NCBI GenBank assembly: GCA_002839315.1
Contig: PGXV01000004.1
Coordinates: forward strand, 286,787 to 350,786
DNA length: 64,000 nt
DNA from: Spirochaetae bacterium HGW-Spirochaetae-3
GTDB taxonomy: Bacteria > Spirochaetota > Spirochaetia > Treponematales > UBA12059
Reading direction: 5' to 3'
Position numbers and translations under genes: made by a program
Part shown: piece after piece, positions 15,555 to 23,781 of the stretch
How positions within the stretch are numbered: the stretch's first letter is position 1
How the letters are laid out: every line of letters starts with the position of its first letter
The notes under the pieces: model-generated
What the model was told of the DNA's origin: nothing
What the model saw: the letters and a program-made list of their open reading frames with translations, nothing else
Database searches by the model: none

Positions 15555-17504
15555 CTATAGTTTCATCTTGAAAATGAGAATAGTCTGGTCGTCGTGCTGC
15601 CGAGCCCCGCCGATGAACGAAGCCAGCTCGGCCCTTATCTTCCCCGCGATATCCTTGGGAGCCAAGTCCCGATGCCCGGCGATGACCTGGCCCAGGCTCT
15701 TGCGCCCGAACTGCTTGCCCTGGTCGTTCATCGCCTCGACGATGCCGTCGGTATATAGCGCGGCAATATCGCCGTCGCCCAATCGCAGGGCCTTCCGTTG
15801 GTATTCGGTCGCGCGCTCTACTCCTATAGGAACGCTCTTGATGTCTATCGTCTCTATAGTATCGGTCGCGCGCCTGTAGACGAGTAATGGTTGATGGGAC
15901 GCGTTCGCGTATTCAAGCTCGCCCGTGGCGATATTGACCGCGACGACGCCGAGGGTCGCGTAATGATCCATATCGATCTTGCCGGTAATTCCCCGGTTAA
16001 CCCAGTCGAGGACCGTCGCTATGTCCTTATTGGTATTGGTGATCAGATGCAGTATGGAACGTATCATGACCATGATGAGCGCCGCCTGCACGCCCTTGCC
16101 GGCGACGTCGCCTATCACGCCCACGATCCTGTCCTCGCGGGTCCGGATAACGTCGTAATAATCGCCGGAAACGCCGCGGGCGGGCGCGGTAAACGCGCCT
16201 ATCGACAGCGAAGGGAATTGGGGTAGCTTCTTGGGTATGATGGTTCGCTGTATCTCGGCCGCTATGCCCGCGGAGCGCTCTATACCGCTACGCTCGTTGG
16301 CCTCGAGGAACGAGAAGAAATTGCTTACCGCCAGGGTACCGAAGTTCGCGAGCAACTTGAAGCGATCGAAGGCGGCTTCGCCGAACGGCTCTCCATTGCC
16401 GACCTTGGCCATGGCGGACACGCCGATGATCTTGTCCTCCACCATCAGCGGCACGGCCATGAACGACGAGAGGCGAAGGAATTCCTCGTCGCCGTTTATC
16501 GCGAAGCGGCCGTCGACGGAAACGTCGGGCGCGAATATGTTCTTGCCGGTCTTCGCGACGTCGCCGAGTATGGTCTCGCCTAGCCTGAATTGGGCGTGCT
16601 TCATATAGGATTCGACCCGGGCGGGCTTCCTGGGAAGGCTCTCCGGCAACGCGAAAGGAGGCGGGAAGGTTCCTGAATAGGCCTTGGCGACGATTATATC
16701 GTCGAATTCGTCTACAAGGTATATCGAGCCTCCGTCTGCTCCCGTCTCGGAGATCATCACCTCGTTCATGCTACCGAGCACGTCCTCGGTCGAGAAGCTG
16801 CCCTTGAGCACGGTCCCGACCCGGAACGACAGGTTGTACAGCGAATCGATGGACTCTTCGTAGTACGATATCGCCGCGAGCTTCTCGTCATCGTGGATTC
16901 GAAGGTCTATGAGACCGACCATGATGAGCCATCCGTAGGATAGCGGCGCGACGACGCGGGAGAACAGCGCGTTTTCGCCGCCGAGCGTCATATAGCATAC
17001 GGTGTAGACCGCCATGATCATGGATATGGGCAACCACGTCTTCGAGACGAGCCGCCGAGAGCCGTCTTCGTTGTCGCGCCCGTTGGCTATACCGGAGAAC
17101 GCCATCGCGATGACGTCGACGGCGAAGACGATACCGAACGCCGAGTCGGGAACGAAAACCGCGAAAACGCCGAACGCGCGAACCGCGTAGAGTCCGAATA
17201 CCGCGGTGTTGATAGCGAGCGTAGCGACGAGCCACGTCCGGAAACCTTCGTACGGCGCCATGACGAGGAAGGCGACGAACCCGAAATATACGACGTCGGA
17301 AAGAAAAGCGACGGCGGGGATAGGCATGACGGCGAGGAAAACGTCCCTGACTGCGAGAAAGGCTACCGCGACTATGAACGATCTGGCCTGGCCTTCGGCG
17401 TCTTTCTTGCGCAGGGCCAAGAATACGGCCCCGGCGCACGCGAGCACGGCGAGCTTCGACAGAATCGGCGATAGTATAACCTGGCTGAACGAATTGATGA
17501 TCAT
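15555..17504 (-). CDS. membrane-bound SpoIIE/RsbU-type PP2C phosphatase with GAF domain
   Basis: Protein of 649 residues. Residues 1-205 contain about seven membrane helices (from SKLAVLACAGAVFLALRK to SYGWLIMVGLIDL). A GAF domain follows at about 225-400 (STEDVLGSMNEVMISETGADGG, SSFMAVPLMVEDKIIGVSAM). The catalytic PP2C/SpoIIE domain spans 410-649, with the entry AAEIQRTIIPKKLP, SGDYYDVI and VIGDVAGKGVQAAL metal-binding Asp residues, LYTDGIVEAMN and a terminal HDDQTILIF. It would dephosphorylate the STAS protein encoded 18 bases downstream in response to a membrane or ligand signal. Its promoter is TTGACG-N18-TACACT (17560-17589). Confidence 0.93.
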   Translation of the reverse strand: MIINSFSQVILSPILSKLAVLACAGAVFLALRKKDAEGQARSFIVAVAFLAVRDVFLAVMPIPAVAFLSDVVYFGFVAFLVMAPYEGFRTWLVATLAINTAVFGLYAVRAFGVFAVFVPDSAFGIVFAVDVIAMAFSGIANGRDNEDGSRRLVSKTWLPISMIMAVYTVCYMTLGGENALFSRVVAPLSYGWLIMVGLIDLRIHDDEKLAAISYYEESIDSLYNLSFRVGTVLKGSFSTEDVLGSMNEVMISETGADGGSIYLVDEFDDIIVAKAYSGTFPPPFALPESLPRKPARVESYMKHAQFRLGETILGDVAKTGKNIFAPDVSVDGRFAINGDEEFLRLSSFMAVPLMVEDKIIGVSAMAKVGNGEPFGEAAFDRFKLLANFGTLAVSNFFSFLEANERSGIERSAGIAAEIQRTIIPKKLPQFPSLSIGAFTAPARGVSGDYYDVIRTREDRIVGVIGDVAGKGVQAALIMVMIRSILHLITNTNKDIATVLDWVNRGITGKIDMDHYATLGVVAVNIATGELEYANASHQPLLVYRRATDTIETIDIKSVPIGVERATEYQRKALRLGDGDIAALYTDGIVEAMNDQGKQFGRKSLGQVIAGHRDLAPKDIAGKIRAELASFIGGARQHDDQTILIFKMKL

Positions 17505-17559
17505 AGGTTTCCCTTGAGGTTATGCTTTGACCGAAAGGCCATGGGACCGCTAGGGCGCA

Positions 17560-17589
17560 AGTGTAGCACAGTCCAAAAAATACCGTCAA
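17560..17589 (-). promoter_or_regulatory. promoter of the partner-switch operon
   Basis: On the minus strand TTGACG (17584-17589), 18 bases, TACACT (17560-17565). The rsbU-like start at 17504 is preceded by AAGGGA, so the message would have a leader of about 50 bases. Confidence 0.6.
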
Positions 17590-17626
17590 GGTAAAAAGGG
17601 CGACGAGAAGGCGAAGCGAAGCCCGC

Positions 17627-17655
17627 TTCCCGATCGTAAGCGCATGGATTATACT
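17627..17655 (+). promoter_or_regulatory. promoter for the 927-residue gene
   Basis: TTCCCG (17627-17632), 17 bases, TATACT (17650-17655). A GGAGG at 17677-17681 and the 12-bp palindrome GGACTATAGTCC (17680-17691) lie just before the ATG at 17694. The palindrome overlaps the ribosome-binding site and could control access to it. Confidence 0.45.
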
Positions 17656-17693
17656 CGAATCGATATGAAAACGTATGGAGGACTATAGTCCGG

Positions 17694-20477
17694 ATGATAT
17701 ATTGTTGCGTTTCTATCGATTACCTATCGCAGCTGGAACGTTCCGGCGTGCGCGAGGTGTCCGACATGACGGGCCGGCTATACGCCGTCGCCGCAGATTT
17801 CGGCGCCGTGGTAGGCTCCAGGAAAGAACCTCTCGTCATCGCGTTCCCGACCGGAGGCATGTTCGACGGTATCCAGGTCGCGGAGGCGCTACTACGGATT
17901 GTCGATGCGATCGATCGATACAAACCGTTCCTCAGGGGCGCGAGCCTCGTCGTGCACGATACGGAGGCGGGCGAAGACGCGCTCGCGTTCGCTCAGTCGA
18001 CGCGGTACAGGGACCTCGAACCCTACTCCTATACGTTCAGCCCGGAGGCGGCCGAGACCCTTTCGGATTACTTTCGCCTCGACGACGGTTTGTGGAAACC
18101 TCCCGTTCACAGTTCCACCCTGCATGACGCCGACGCGGCCCTCTTGTTCGAGCGCCCGCAACTCGCTGCTACCCTGGCCAAGGCCGCGGCCCTGGCCAAG
18201 CGGTTCGGCCCTCGGCTCGTTCAGCTGGAAGCCGGCCCCGGCGTCCGTTCGATCGAGACGCTGGCGCTATCCTTGGGCATGCCGACCGACCGCATGCTTA
18301 TCCTCGACGGCGCCAGGACCAGGCCCCTGCCCTTCTCTCCCCTCGTCGAGGTCATCGCGGCCAAGGACGAGCAGGCGGAGCCGGTACCGCTTCCGGACGA
18401 CGTCATGGCGTTCCGCTTCATCGCGTCGTCATCCTTCTCGGGCGGAGCGCCGGAATCGGTGTCAAAAGGATGCGCCGCGTATATCGATCGATGGCTGGAT
18501 CGATTCGGGGCCGAAGAAGGGATCGTCCTATGCGACGATCCCGGGCGTTTCTCGCCCGAGGCGCTCGAACTCATAGCCCATAGACTGTCGGCGGGACGAG
18601 GTTCCGAGCGATATCTCTCCGTATCCGACGCCGGTCTCGTAGCGTCTCTATCCGGATCCTGGGCCGCGCGGGTTCCCACCGGCGCGGCCGACGCGGACGA
18701 CAAGAACGCTTCTATAGGACGTGCCCTGGGCGCTACCGAGGGATCGATCCGCTCCGCCCTGACCGATCGCTTTAATGCTATCTCGGATAGGGGCGCCGAA
18801 ACGGGCGCCGAAACGGGCGCCGGCTCCAGCCTCAAGCGCGTGCTCCATATACTGCCGCGAGAAGCCTCTTTGTACCTCTACGCCCTCGCGATAGTGGAAA
18901 ACGAGCTATCGCCCTCAGAGCTGTCCGAATTCGTCGAAAGCCTCGGACTCAAGCCCGAGGGAGAGACTCTGCTACGGCGCCTCCTCTCGCGTACCGGTCT
19001 CGTCGAACCGCTCGCCTCGAGAACGCTGATAAGGCCGATGGACCCTGGAGCCGTCGTCCGCGCGATAGGGGCCGCCGCGGCCGAGACGATCCAGGAGCGG
19101 CTCTCGGGCTACCTTATCGGGCTCTACCGAGCAGGAAGAATACGGCCCAGCCTGGGGTTCCTGAGACGCGTCGGAGAACGCCCCGAAGAGGAACGGCTAC
19201 TCTATGACTGCCTCTTCGCCGAGGTCATGAGACCGGACAGGCCTCCTCTCGCCGATCCGTCGTTCCTGTCGCAATCCTCGGCGTCGGCGTACCGTTACTG
19301 GGCGGCGATGACGATCCGGGACCGCTACGCCAGCGAGGCCGCGGCCGCGGCCGCCGAAGAGAAGATATCGGGCCCGAGGGCGCAAGCCGTACGCGCCCTC
19401 GTCCGCTCGGAGCTGGCGTATTCCGGCGGAGACCCGGAACGCTCATCGAAAGGGGCGCGCGAGGCGATGCTCGCGCTCGGGAAGGGAGCGCCGCCCAAGC
19501 TCGAGGCCAGGTCGCAACGCATGATGGGACTCTCGGCGCTGGCCCTCGACAGGCACACCGAAGCGATCGACTACCTGACCAACGCGCAGGAGCTTTCCGA
19601 GACGGCCGGCGACGATTACGAACGGATGATGGCGGCATACGCCAAGGCGATAGTCGAATTCCTTTCCGGCGCGCTCGGCAGGTCGCTTAAGGCGTTGAGA
19701 TGCTCCGATGAATCAGCGGCCCGCCTCTTCAGGATGGACGCCCGCGCGGCCATCGAAGCGCTCAGGGGCCGGATAGACATGGAACTCGGAGCGTATGACG
19801 ATTCCGCGCGTCGATTCGCCGCGCTCGTCGAGCTCGCCGCCGAATACGCCGTACCGGAGGCCGGACGAAGGGCCGCGATATGGCGGGCCAGGGCGCTGGC
19901 TTATACCGGAGAATACGATGAAGCGGCCTCCATACTCGACGAGGAGCGGGACGACCCCGAGGCTCGGACCTTCAGGGGCGAGATGGAGATACTCCGGGGA
20001 AGGCCGCATGACGCCGGGCCGTGGCTCGAGGCCTCGGAGGAGCCGGCTATACGACTCTTCGATCCACCGGACGCCTTCGACTGGACGAGCCTCTTCTCCG
20101 AGATCGAAGGAAGAGGCCTCGGCTTCGATTCCGCGAACGCGCCGCTCGCCGAATTCCGGACGGCTCTGTCGCTCTTCGCGCGAGGCCTCGAAGAGCGTGA
20201 CCCCGGGTGCGCGTCACGGCTTCACGCGCTGACGCGCGCGGAGAGGGTCTCGAAGAATAACCCCGGCATGGGGAACTATAGCTTCTTCTGTTTCCTGCTG
20301 GAGGAGCGGTTGCAGGAGCCGCCGGTGGACAAGCAGACCGTGCTCTCGCGCGCGTTCAAGATACTGCAGCAGCGCGCCGGTCGTATCGAGGATAGGGCGC
20401 AACGAGCGCTGTATATGGAAAAGAACGCATGGAACAAGCGCCTGATCGAGGCCGCGAGGACGCATAAATTCATATGA
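17694..20477 (+). CDS. large cytosolic protein of unknown function with TPR-like helical C-terminal half
   Basis: Protein of 927 residues that I do not recognise. There is no signal peptide or membrane helix. Residues 1-140 form an alpha/beta unit (YCCVSIDYLSQLERSGV, LVIAFPTGGMFDGIQVAEALLRIV) reminiscent of the start of cyclase or SatD-like folds. Residues 140-370 could be a degenerate AAA/STAND region (LVQLEAGPGVRSIETLALSL), but no true Walker A is present. From residue ~500 the helices repeat in a TPR-like way (YRYWAAMTIRDRYASEAA, LSALALDRHTEAIDYLTNAQ, AIWRARALAYTGEYDEAASIL). The end KNAWNKRLIEAARTHKFI is well defined. It overlaps the RlmM-like gene by 4 bases, so they are co-translated. 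Confidence 0.8.
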   Translation: MIYCCVSIDYLSQLERSGVREVSDMTGRLYAVAADFGAVVGSRKEPLVIAFPTGGMFDGIQVAEALLRIVDAIDRYKPFLRGASLVVHDTEAGEDALAFAQSTRYRDLEPYSYTFSPEAAETLSDYFRLDDGLWKPPVHSSTLHDADAALLFERPQLAATLAKAAALAKRFGPRLVQLEAGPGVRSIETLALSLGMPTDRMLILDGARTRPLPFSPLVEVIAAKDEQAEPVPLPDDVMAFRFIASSSFSGGAPESVSKGCAAYIDRWLDRFGAEEGIVLCDDPGRFSPEALELIAHRLSAGRGSERYLSVSDAGLVASLSGSWAARVPTGAADADDKNASIGRALGATEGSIRSALTDRFNAISDRGAETGAETGAGSSLKRVLHILPREASLYLYALAIVENELSPSELSEFVESLGLKPEGETLLRRLLSRTGLVEPLASRTLIRPMDPGAVVRAIGAAAAETIQERLSGYLIGLYRAGRIRPSLGFLRRVGERPEEERLLYDCLFAEVMRPDRPPLADPSFLSQSSASAYRYWAAMTIRDRYASEAAAAAAEEKISGPRAQAVRALVRSELAYSGGDPERSSKGAREAMLALGKGAPPKLEARSQRMMGLSALALDRHTEAIDYLTNAQELSETAGDDYERMMAAYAKAIVEFLSGALGRSLKALRCSDESAARLFRMDARAAIEALRGRIDMELGAYDDSARRFAALVELAAEYAVPEAGRRAAIWRARALAYTGEYDEAASILDEERDDPEARTFRGEMEILRGRPHDAGPWLEASEEPAIRLFDPPDAFDWTSLFSEIEGRGLGFDSANAPLAEFRTALSLFARGLEERDPGCASRLHALTRAERVSKNNPGMGNYSFFCFLLEERLQEPPVDKQTVLSRAFKILQQRAGRIEDRAQRALYMEKNAWNKRLIEAARTHKFI
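18791..18821 (+). repeat. 12-bp in-frame tandem repeat inside the 927-residue gene
   Basis: The unit GGGCGCCGAAAC occurs twice and then partly a third time, encoding GAETGAETGAG. Because the unit is a multiple of three, slippage would change length without breaking the frame. Confidence 0.7.
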
Positions 20478-21436
20478 GCGACGAACTACGGTACCTTGAC
20501 GCGGCCTGCTACCACGCGGCGCCCGGCTTCACGCATCACCTCGAGGGCGAGCTGGCCGAGCCCTATCGTCGAGACGGAGACCTCCTGACCGTCATGGGAC
20601 CGGAGCGGCAGGCGTACTGGGCCAGGAATGTCTGGAAGAAACCGTTCACGGCTGAATTCGGTTCCATATCGGAGGCCGCGAAGATACTCAGGGGCCTGCA
20701 GCGGAACTGGGCGCCCTACCCCACGCGGCTGGCCAGGCGTACGACGCTGATCGCGGAGGCCTTGCCTCCGTTGCCGAGCAAGCCCAAGGCCTTCCCGTTT
20801 ACCGCGCCGGCATCGCCGATGGGATCGTTCACGCTGCTGGACGAGCACACGCTCATGGCCTCGGCCGAATGCTCGAGCCCGTGGCCGAACGGCGAGCTCG
20901 ATTTCGCCGAGGACAAGGAAGGGCCGCCGAGCCGCGCGTACCGTAAGCTCTGGGAAGCCTTCGTGATGGCCGGGGCCATGCCCGGCCCCGGACAGCGCTG
21001 CGTAGACGCGGGAGCCTGCCCGGGAGGCTGGACATGGGCCATCGCGCGCCTCGGGGCCGAAGTCGTCGCCATAGACCGCGCGCCTATAGACGAAGGCGTC
21101 GCGGCGATGCCGGGAGTCAGCTTCCTCAAGCACAACGCGTTCACGCTAAAGCCGGAGGACATCGGTCCCGTGGATTGGTTCTGCTCGGACGTCATCTGCT
21201 ACCCTCCGGCATTATTCGACTGGGTTACGCTCTGGCTCGAATCCGGTCTGGCCAGGAATTTCGTATGCACGATCAAGATGCAGGGCAAGGACTGGGACAG
21301 GCCGACGGTAGAACGCTTCGCGGCGATTCCCGGCTCCCGGGTAATGCATCTCTGGCACAACAAGCATGAACTGACGTGGATGCTCGTCCGAGACGCGGTA
21401 GCCCCCGCGCCGAAGTCATATACGCCGGTCGCTTGA
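20474..21436 (+). CDS. RlmM/FtsJ-like ribose 2'-O-methyltransferase
   Basis: Protein of 320 residues. The C-terminal Rossmann domain has CVDAGACPGGWTWAIARLGAEVVAID (SAM site), a catalytic Lys in YRKLWEAF, DWFCSDVICYPP (catalytic Asp) and CTIKMQG with the second Lys and an ELTWML end, giving the K-D-K-E tetrad of RrmJ-fold enzymes. SPWPNGELDFAEDKEGPPSRAYRKL is typical of the RlmM group, which modifies C2498 of 23S rRNA. The N-terminal 110 residues would be the RNA-binding part. The exact target is not certain. The ATG overlaps the preceding stop (ATGA). Confidence 0.82.
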   Translation: MSDELRYLDAACYHAAPGFTHHLEGELAEPYRRDGDLLTVMGPERQAYWARNVWKKPFTAEFGSISEAAKILRGLQRNWAPYPTRLARRTTLIAEALPPLPSKPKAFPFTAPASPMGSFTLLDEHTLMASAECSSPWPNGELDFAEDKEGPPSRAYRKLWEAFVMAGAMPGPGQRCVDAGACPGGWTWAIARLGAEVVAIDRAPIDEGVAAMPGVSFLKHNAFTLKPEDIGPVDWFCSDVICYPPALFDWVTLWLESGLARNFVCTIKMQGKDWDRPTVERFAAIPGSRVMHLWHNKHELTWMLVRDAVAPAPKSYTPVA

Positions 21437-21461
21437 CTTTTAGCGGCGACGACGCTACACC
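21433..21461 (+). promoter_or_regulatory. promoter for the GH20 gene, leaderless geometry
   Basis: TTGACT (21433-21438), 17 bases, TACACC (21456-21461), then seven bases to the ATG at 21469. The -35 box overlaps the stop codon of the preceding methyltransferase gene. No Shine-Dalgarno sequence is visible. Confidence 0.55.
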
Positions 21462-21468
21462 GGGTCGC

Positions 21469-22974
21469 ATGACTCTATCACGACATACCGAGGTACCGGA
21501 CGCGGGCCTCGTTCCGCGCCCCTGCGGCTTCTCGTACCTACCCGGCGCGTTCAAGCCGCGGACCGGGGCGACTATCTCGACCGATCCGTCCTTCGCTTCC
21601 GAGGGAGCATGGGCGGCGACAGCCCTCGAAACCGCGTTCACGGTCAAATTCGCGCCGGAGGCGCCGGGCAAGGGCACCGTCCGCGTAACCCGGGTCGCCG
21701 GGCTCGGCGCCGAGGGATACCGGCTGGAGATAAAGCCGACGGGCGTCCGGGCCGAAGCGTCGGAACCAGCGGGCGCCTTCTACGCGCTTCAGACGCTACG
21801 GGCCCTGGCGCTGATATACGGAGACAGGGCTCCGGCCTGCCGTATAGAGGACGAACCGCGCTTCCCGTGGCGCGGCTATATGCTGGACACGGTCCGCAAC
21901 TACTTCGAGCCCGCCTTCATCAAGCGCCTTATCGACCTGGCGGCCCTCCATAAGCTCAACCGCTTCCACTGGCACCTGACCGACGACCAAGGTTGGCGGA
22001 TGCCCGTCCGGTCGCATCCGGAGCTCGCCGATACGGCCGCCAAGAAGGTGGACCGCCGCTACCTGCCCCATGTGGAGCGCACGCTCGTATACAGCGAGGC
22101 GGCGATAGCCGACGTACTCGCCTACGCCGCCGTTCGCCACGTACTCGTGATTCCGGAAATAGAGATGCCCGGTCACGTGACGGCCCTCCTGTCGGCGCAT
22201 CCCGAATTCTCGTGCACGGGGGGTACGTTCGAGCCGGAGGATCGCTTCGGGGTCTTCTCAGACGTCCTGTGCGCGGGTAGCGACGAGACGTTCGAGTTCA
22301 TCGGAGACGTGCTGTCCGAGACGGCGCGACTCTTCCCCGGTCCGTTCGTCCACTTCGGCGGCGACGAGGTGCCCATCGAACGCTGGGCGTCCTGCCCGCG
22401 CTGCGGCGCGCGCGTCGAGGCTGAAGGCCTATCGGACGCCGCGGCGCTCCGCGGCTGGTTCACGAGGAAGGCCGTCGCCATGCTCGCGGAGCGGGGCAAG
22501 CGCGCCGTAGGCTGGGACGAGGTCGTCGAGGGGGCGGTGCCGGCGGACGTGGTCGTGATGGCATGGAGGAGCGCCGAGCGAGGCGTCGAGGCGGCTCGCG
22601 CGGGGCACGACGTAGTCATGTGCCCCGGGACGAAGGCCTGCTACCTCGACCACAAGCACCTCGACTCGCCAGACGAGCCCGGGCACCTCGGCGTCAGCAC
22701 GGTCCGCGACTCGTACGCCTTCGAGCCGCTGGCGGGCTTCGACGCCGAGTCCGCCAAGAAAGTCCTCGGGGTGCAGGGCAACCTCTGGACCGAGATCATG
22801 TACTTCGGCCGACAGGTGGAGTACATGGCCTTCCCGAGGCTGTCGGCGCTCGCCGAGACGGGATGGACGCCGCGGGACGGGAAGAATTTCGAGGGATTCT
22901 CGACGCGGCTCCGACACTGGGGCCTCGCGCTCGACCGGTACGACGTGGCCAGGTATCGCGGGCCGCTGGAATGA
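21469..22974 (+). CDS. GH20 beta-N-acetylhexosaminidase
   Basis: Glycoside hydrolase of 501 residues that removes terminal GlcNAc/GalNAc from chitooligosaccharides or glycoconjugates through a substrate-assisted mechanism. The N-terminal GH20b domain ends in AGAFYALQTLRALA. The catalytic barrel has RGYMLDTVRNYF, KLNRFHWHLTDDQGWR, and the catalytic Asp-Glu pair in VHFGGDEVP, then WDEVVEG and LGVQGNLWTE. The frame is open further upstream inside rlmM, but the ATG at 21469 fits both the end of the preceding gene and the promoter. There is no signal peptide, so the enzyme appears cytosolic and would act on imported sugars or recycled wall fragments. Confidence 0.92.
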   Translation: MTLSRHTEVPDAGLVPRPCGFSYLPGAFKPRTGATISTDPSFASEGAWAATALETAFTVKFAPEAPGKGTVRVTRVAGLGAEGYRLEIKPTGVRAEASEPAGAFYALQTLRALALIYGDRAPACRIEDEPRFPWRGYMLDTVRNYFEPAFIKRLIDLAALHKLNRFHWHLTDDQGWRMPVRSHPELADTAAKKVDRRYLPHVERTLVYSEAAIADVLAYAAVRHVLVIPEIEMPGHVTALLSAHPEFSCTGGTFEPEDRFGVFSDVLCAGSDETFEFIGDVLSETARLFPGPFVHFGGDEVPIERWASCPRCGARVEAEGLSDAAALRGWFTRKAVAMLAERGKRAVGWDEVVEGAVPADVVVMAWRSAERGVEAARAGHDVVMCPGTKACYLDHKHLDSPDEPGHLGVSTVRDSYAFEPLAGFDAESAKKVLGVQGNLWTEIMYFGRQVEYMAFPRLSALAETGWTPRDGKNFEGFSTRLRHWGLALDRYDVARYRGPLE

Positions 22975-23053
22975 CGCATTCCCGGCGCCGGGCGTCGATT
23001 ACGCTTTATTCGCCCGGGGACGAAGGCGACGGCGGCGGCATGCGAAACGCCGG

Positions 23054-23088
23054 CCGGCTAGGTAACGGCGATATACGCTACTAGCCGG
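23054..23088. repeat. inverted repeat in the GH20-lipoprotein gap
   Basis: CCGGCTAG (23054-23061) and CTAGCCGG (23081-23088) flank a 19-base loop. No T-run follows. The surrounding gap (22975-23169) holds no gene I can support and no convincing promoter. Confidence 0.4.
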
Positions 23089-23169
23089 AACGGCGAGCAC
23101 GCCTTCGTAGCGCCGATGTTCGATAACACCTATTTCGCGTAGTTAGATTCTATTGAATCGGGGTTCGGC

Positions 23170-23781
23170 TTGAGGAATTCGATTTCAATATTGGGCTTTC
23201 TTGTAATCTTGTCGTCCGCGCCGTATCTCACGGGGTGTACCACGATGAAAAGCGCTGATTCCGTCGAGACGGCATCCGTTCCGGACGGGTACAAGCGCAT
23301 CGCGCTCGAGGCGATAGGCGTTTCCCTGTCCGTTCCTGCTGACTGGCGGGTACTCACGGCCGCGAGGCCCGGAGGAACGAGTTACTTCATAGGGACGATC
23401 CCGGAATATCTCGAATTCGACGAATCCGCGGTCCCGATGTATACCGAGTTCTACGACGAGCCCGGGTCGGTGCACGGCGTCAGGATACAGAAAATAGACG
23501 GTAGCGAGGAGAACGTCGAGCGCGAGCTCGCGGCCAACGCGCCTCGCTATCCCGTGGTCTCGCGGGAAGACTTCTCGAACGGCGGCGTAACGCGCATGAT
23601 CGTCCTTATGAAGGACGACTATCGCGGCTACTACCTCTACTACGGCGGGACTCCCGACCATCGGTCCGGGCTAGGACCGGTCGGGAGCATCCTCGCTCGG
23701 CGCGAACATCTTGTGTACGCTGGCCCAGACGTCGACCTGCTCGTCCTCGGTCAGCGGCGCTTCTTCCTCGCGCCAGCATAG
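23170..23781 (+). CDS. predicted lipoprotein (TTG start), overlapping the helicase gene tail to tail
   Basis: A TTG start gives a textbook lipoprotein signal: MRNS, hydrophobic ISILGFLVILSSAPY and lipobox LTGC. The ~180-residue mature part contains YKRIALEAIGVSLSVPADWRVL and a YLYYGG end, a pattern common in small lipoproteins of the PsbP/'surface-associated' type, but no specific function can be named. The last ~37 residues are encoded antisense to the 3' end of the helicase gene (111-base convergent overlap) and look unlike a natural C-terminus, which suggests that an earlier stop may have been lost. The only ribosome-binding candidate is a weak GGGG six bases upstream. Confidence 0.72.
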   Translation: MRNSISILGFLVILSSAPYLTGCTTMKSADSVETASVPDGYKRIALEAIGVSLSVPADWRVLTAARPGGTSYFIGTIPEYLEFDESAVPMYTEFYDEPGSVHGVRIQKIDGSEENVERELAANAPRYPVVSREDFSNGGVTRMIVLMKDDYRGYYLYYGGTPDHRSGLGPVGSILARREHLVYAGPDVDLLVLGQRRFFLAPA

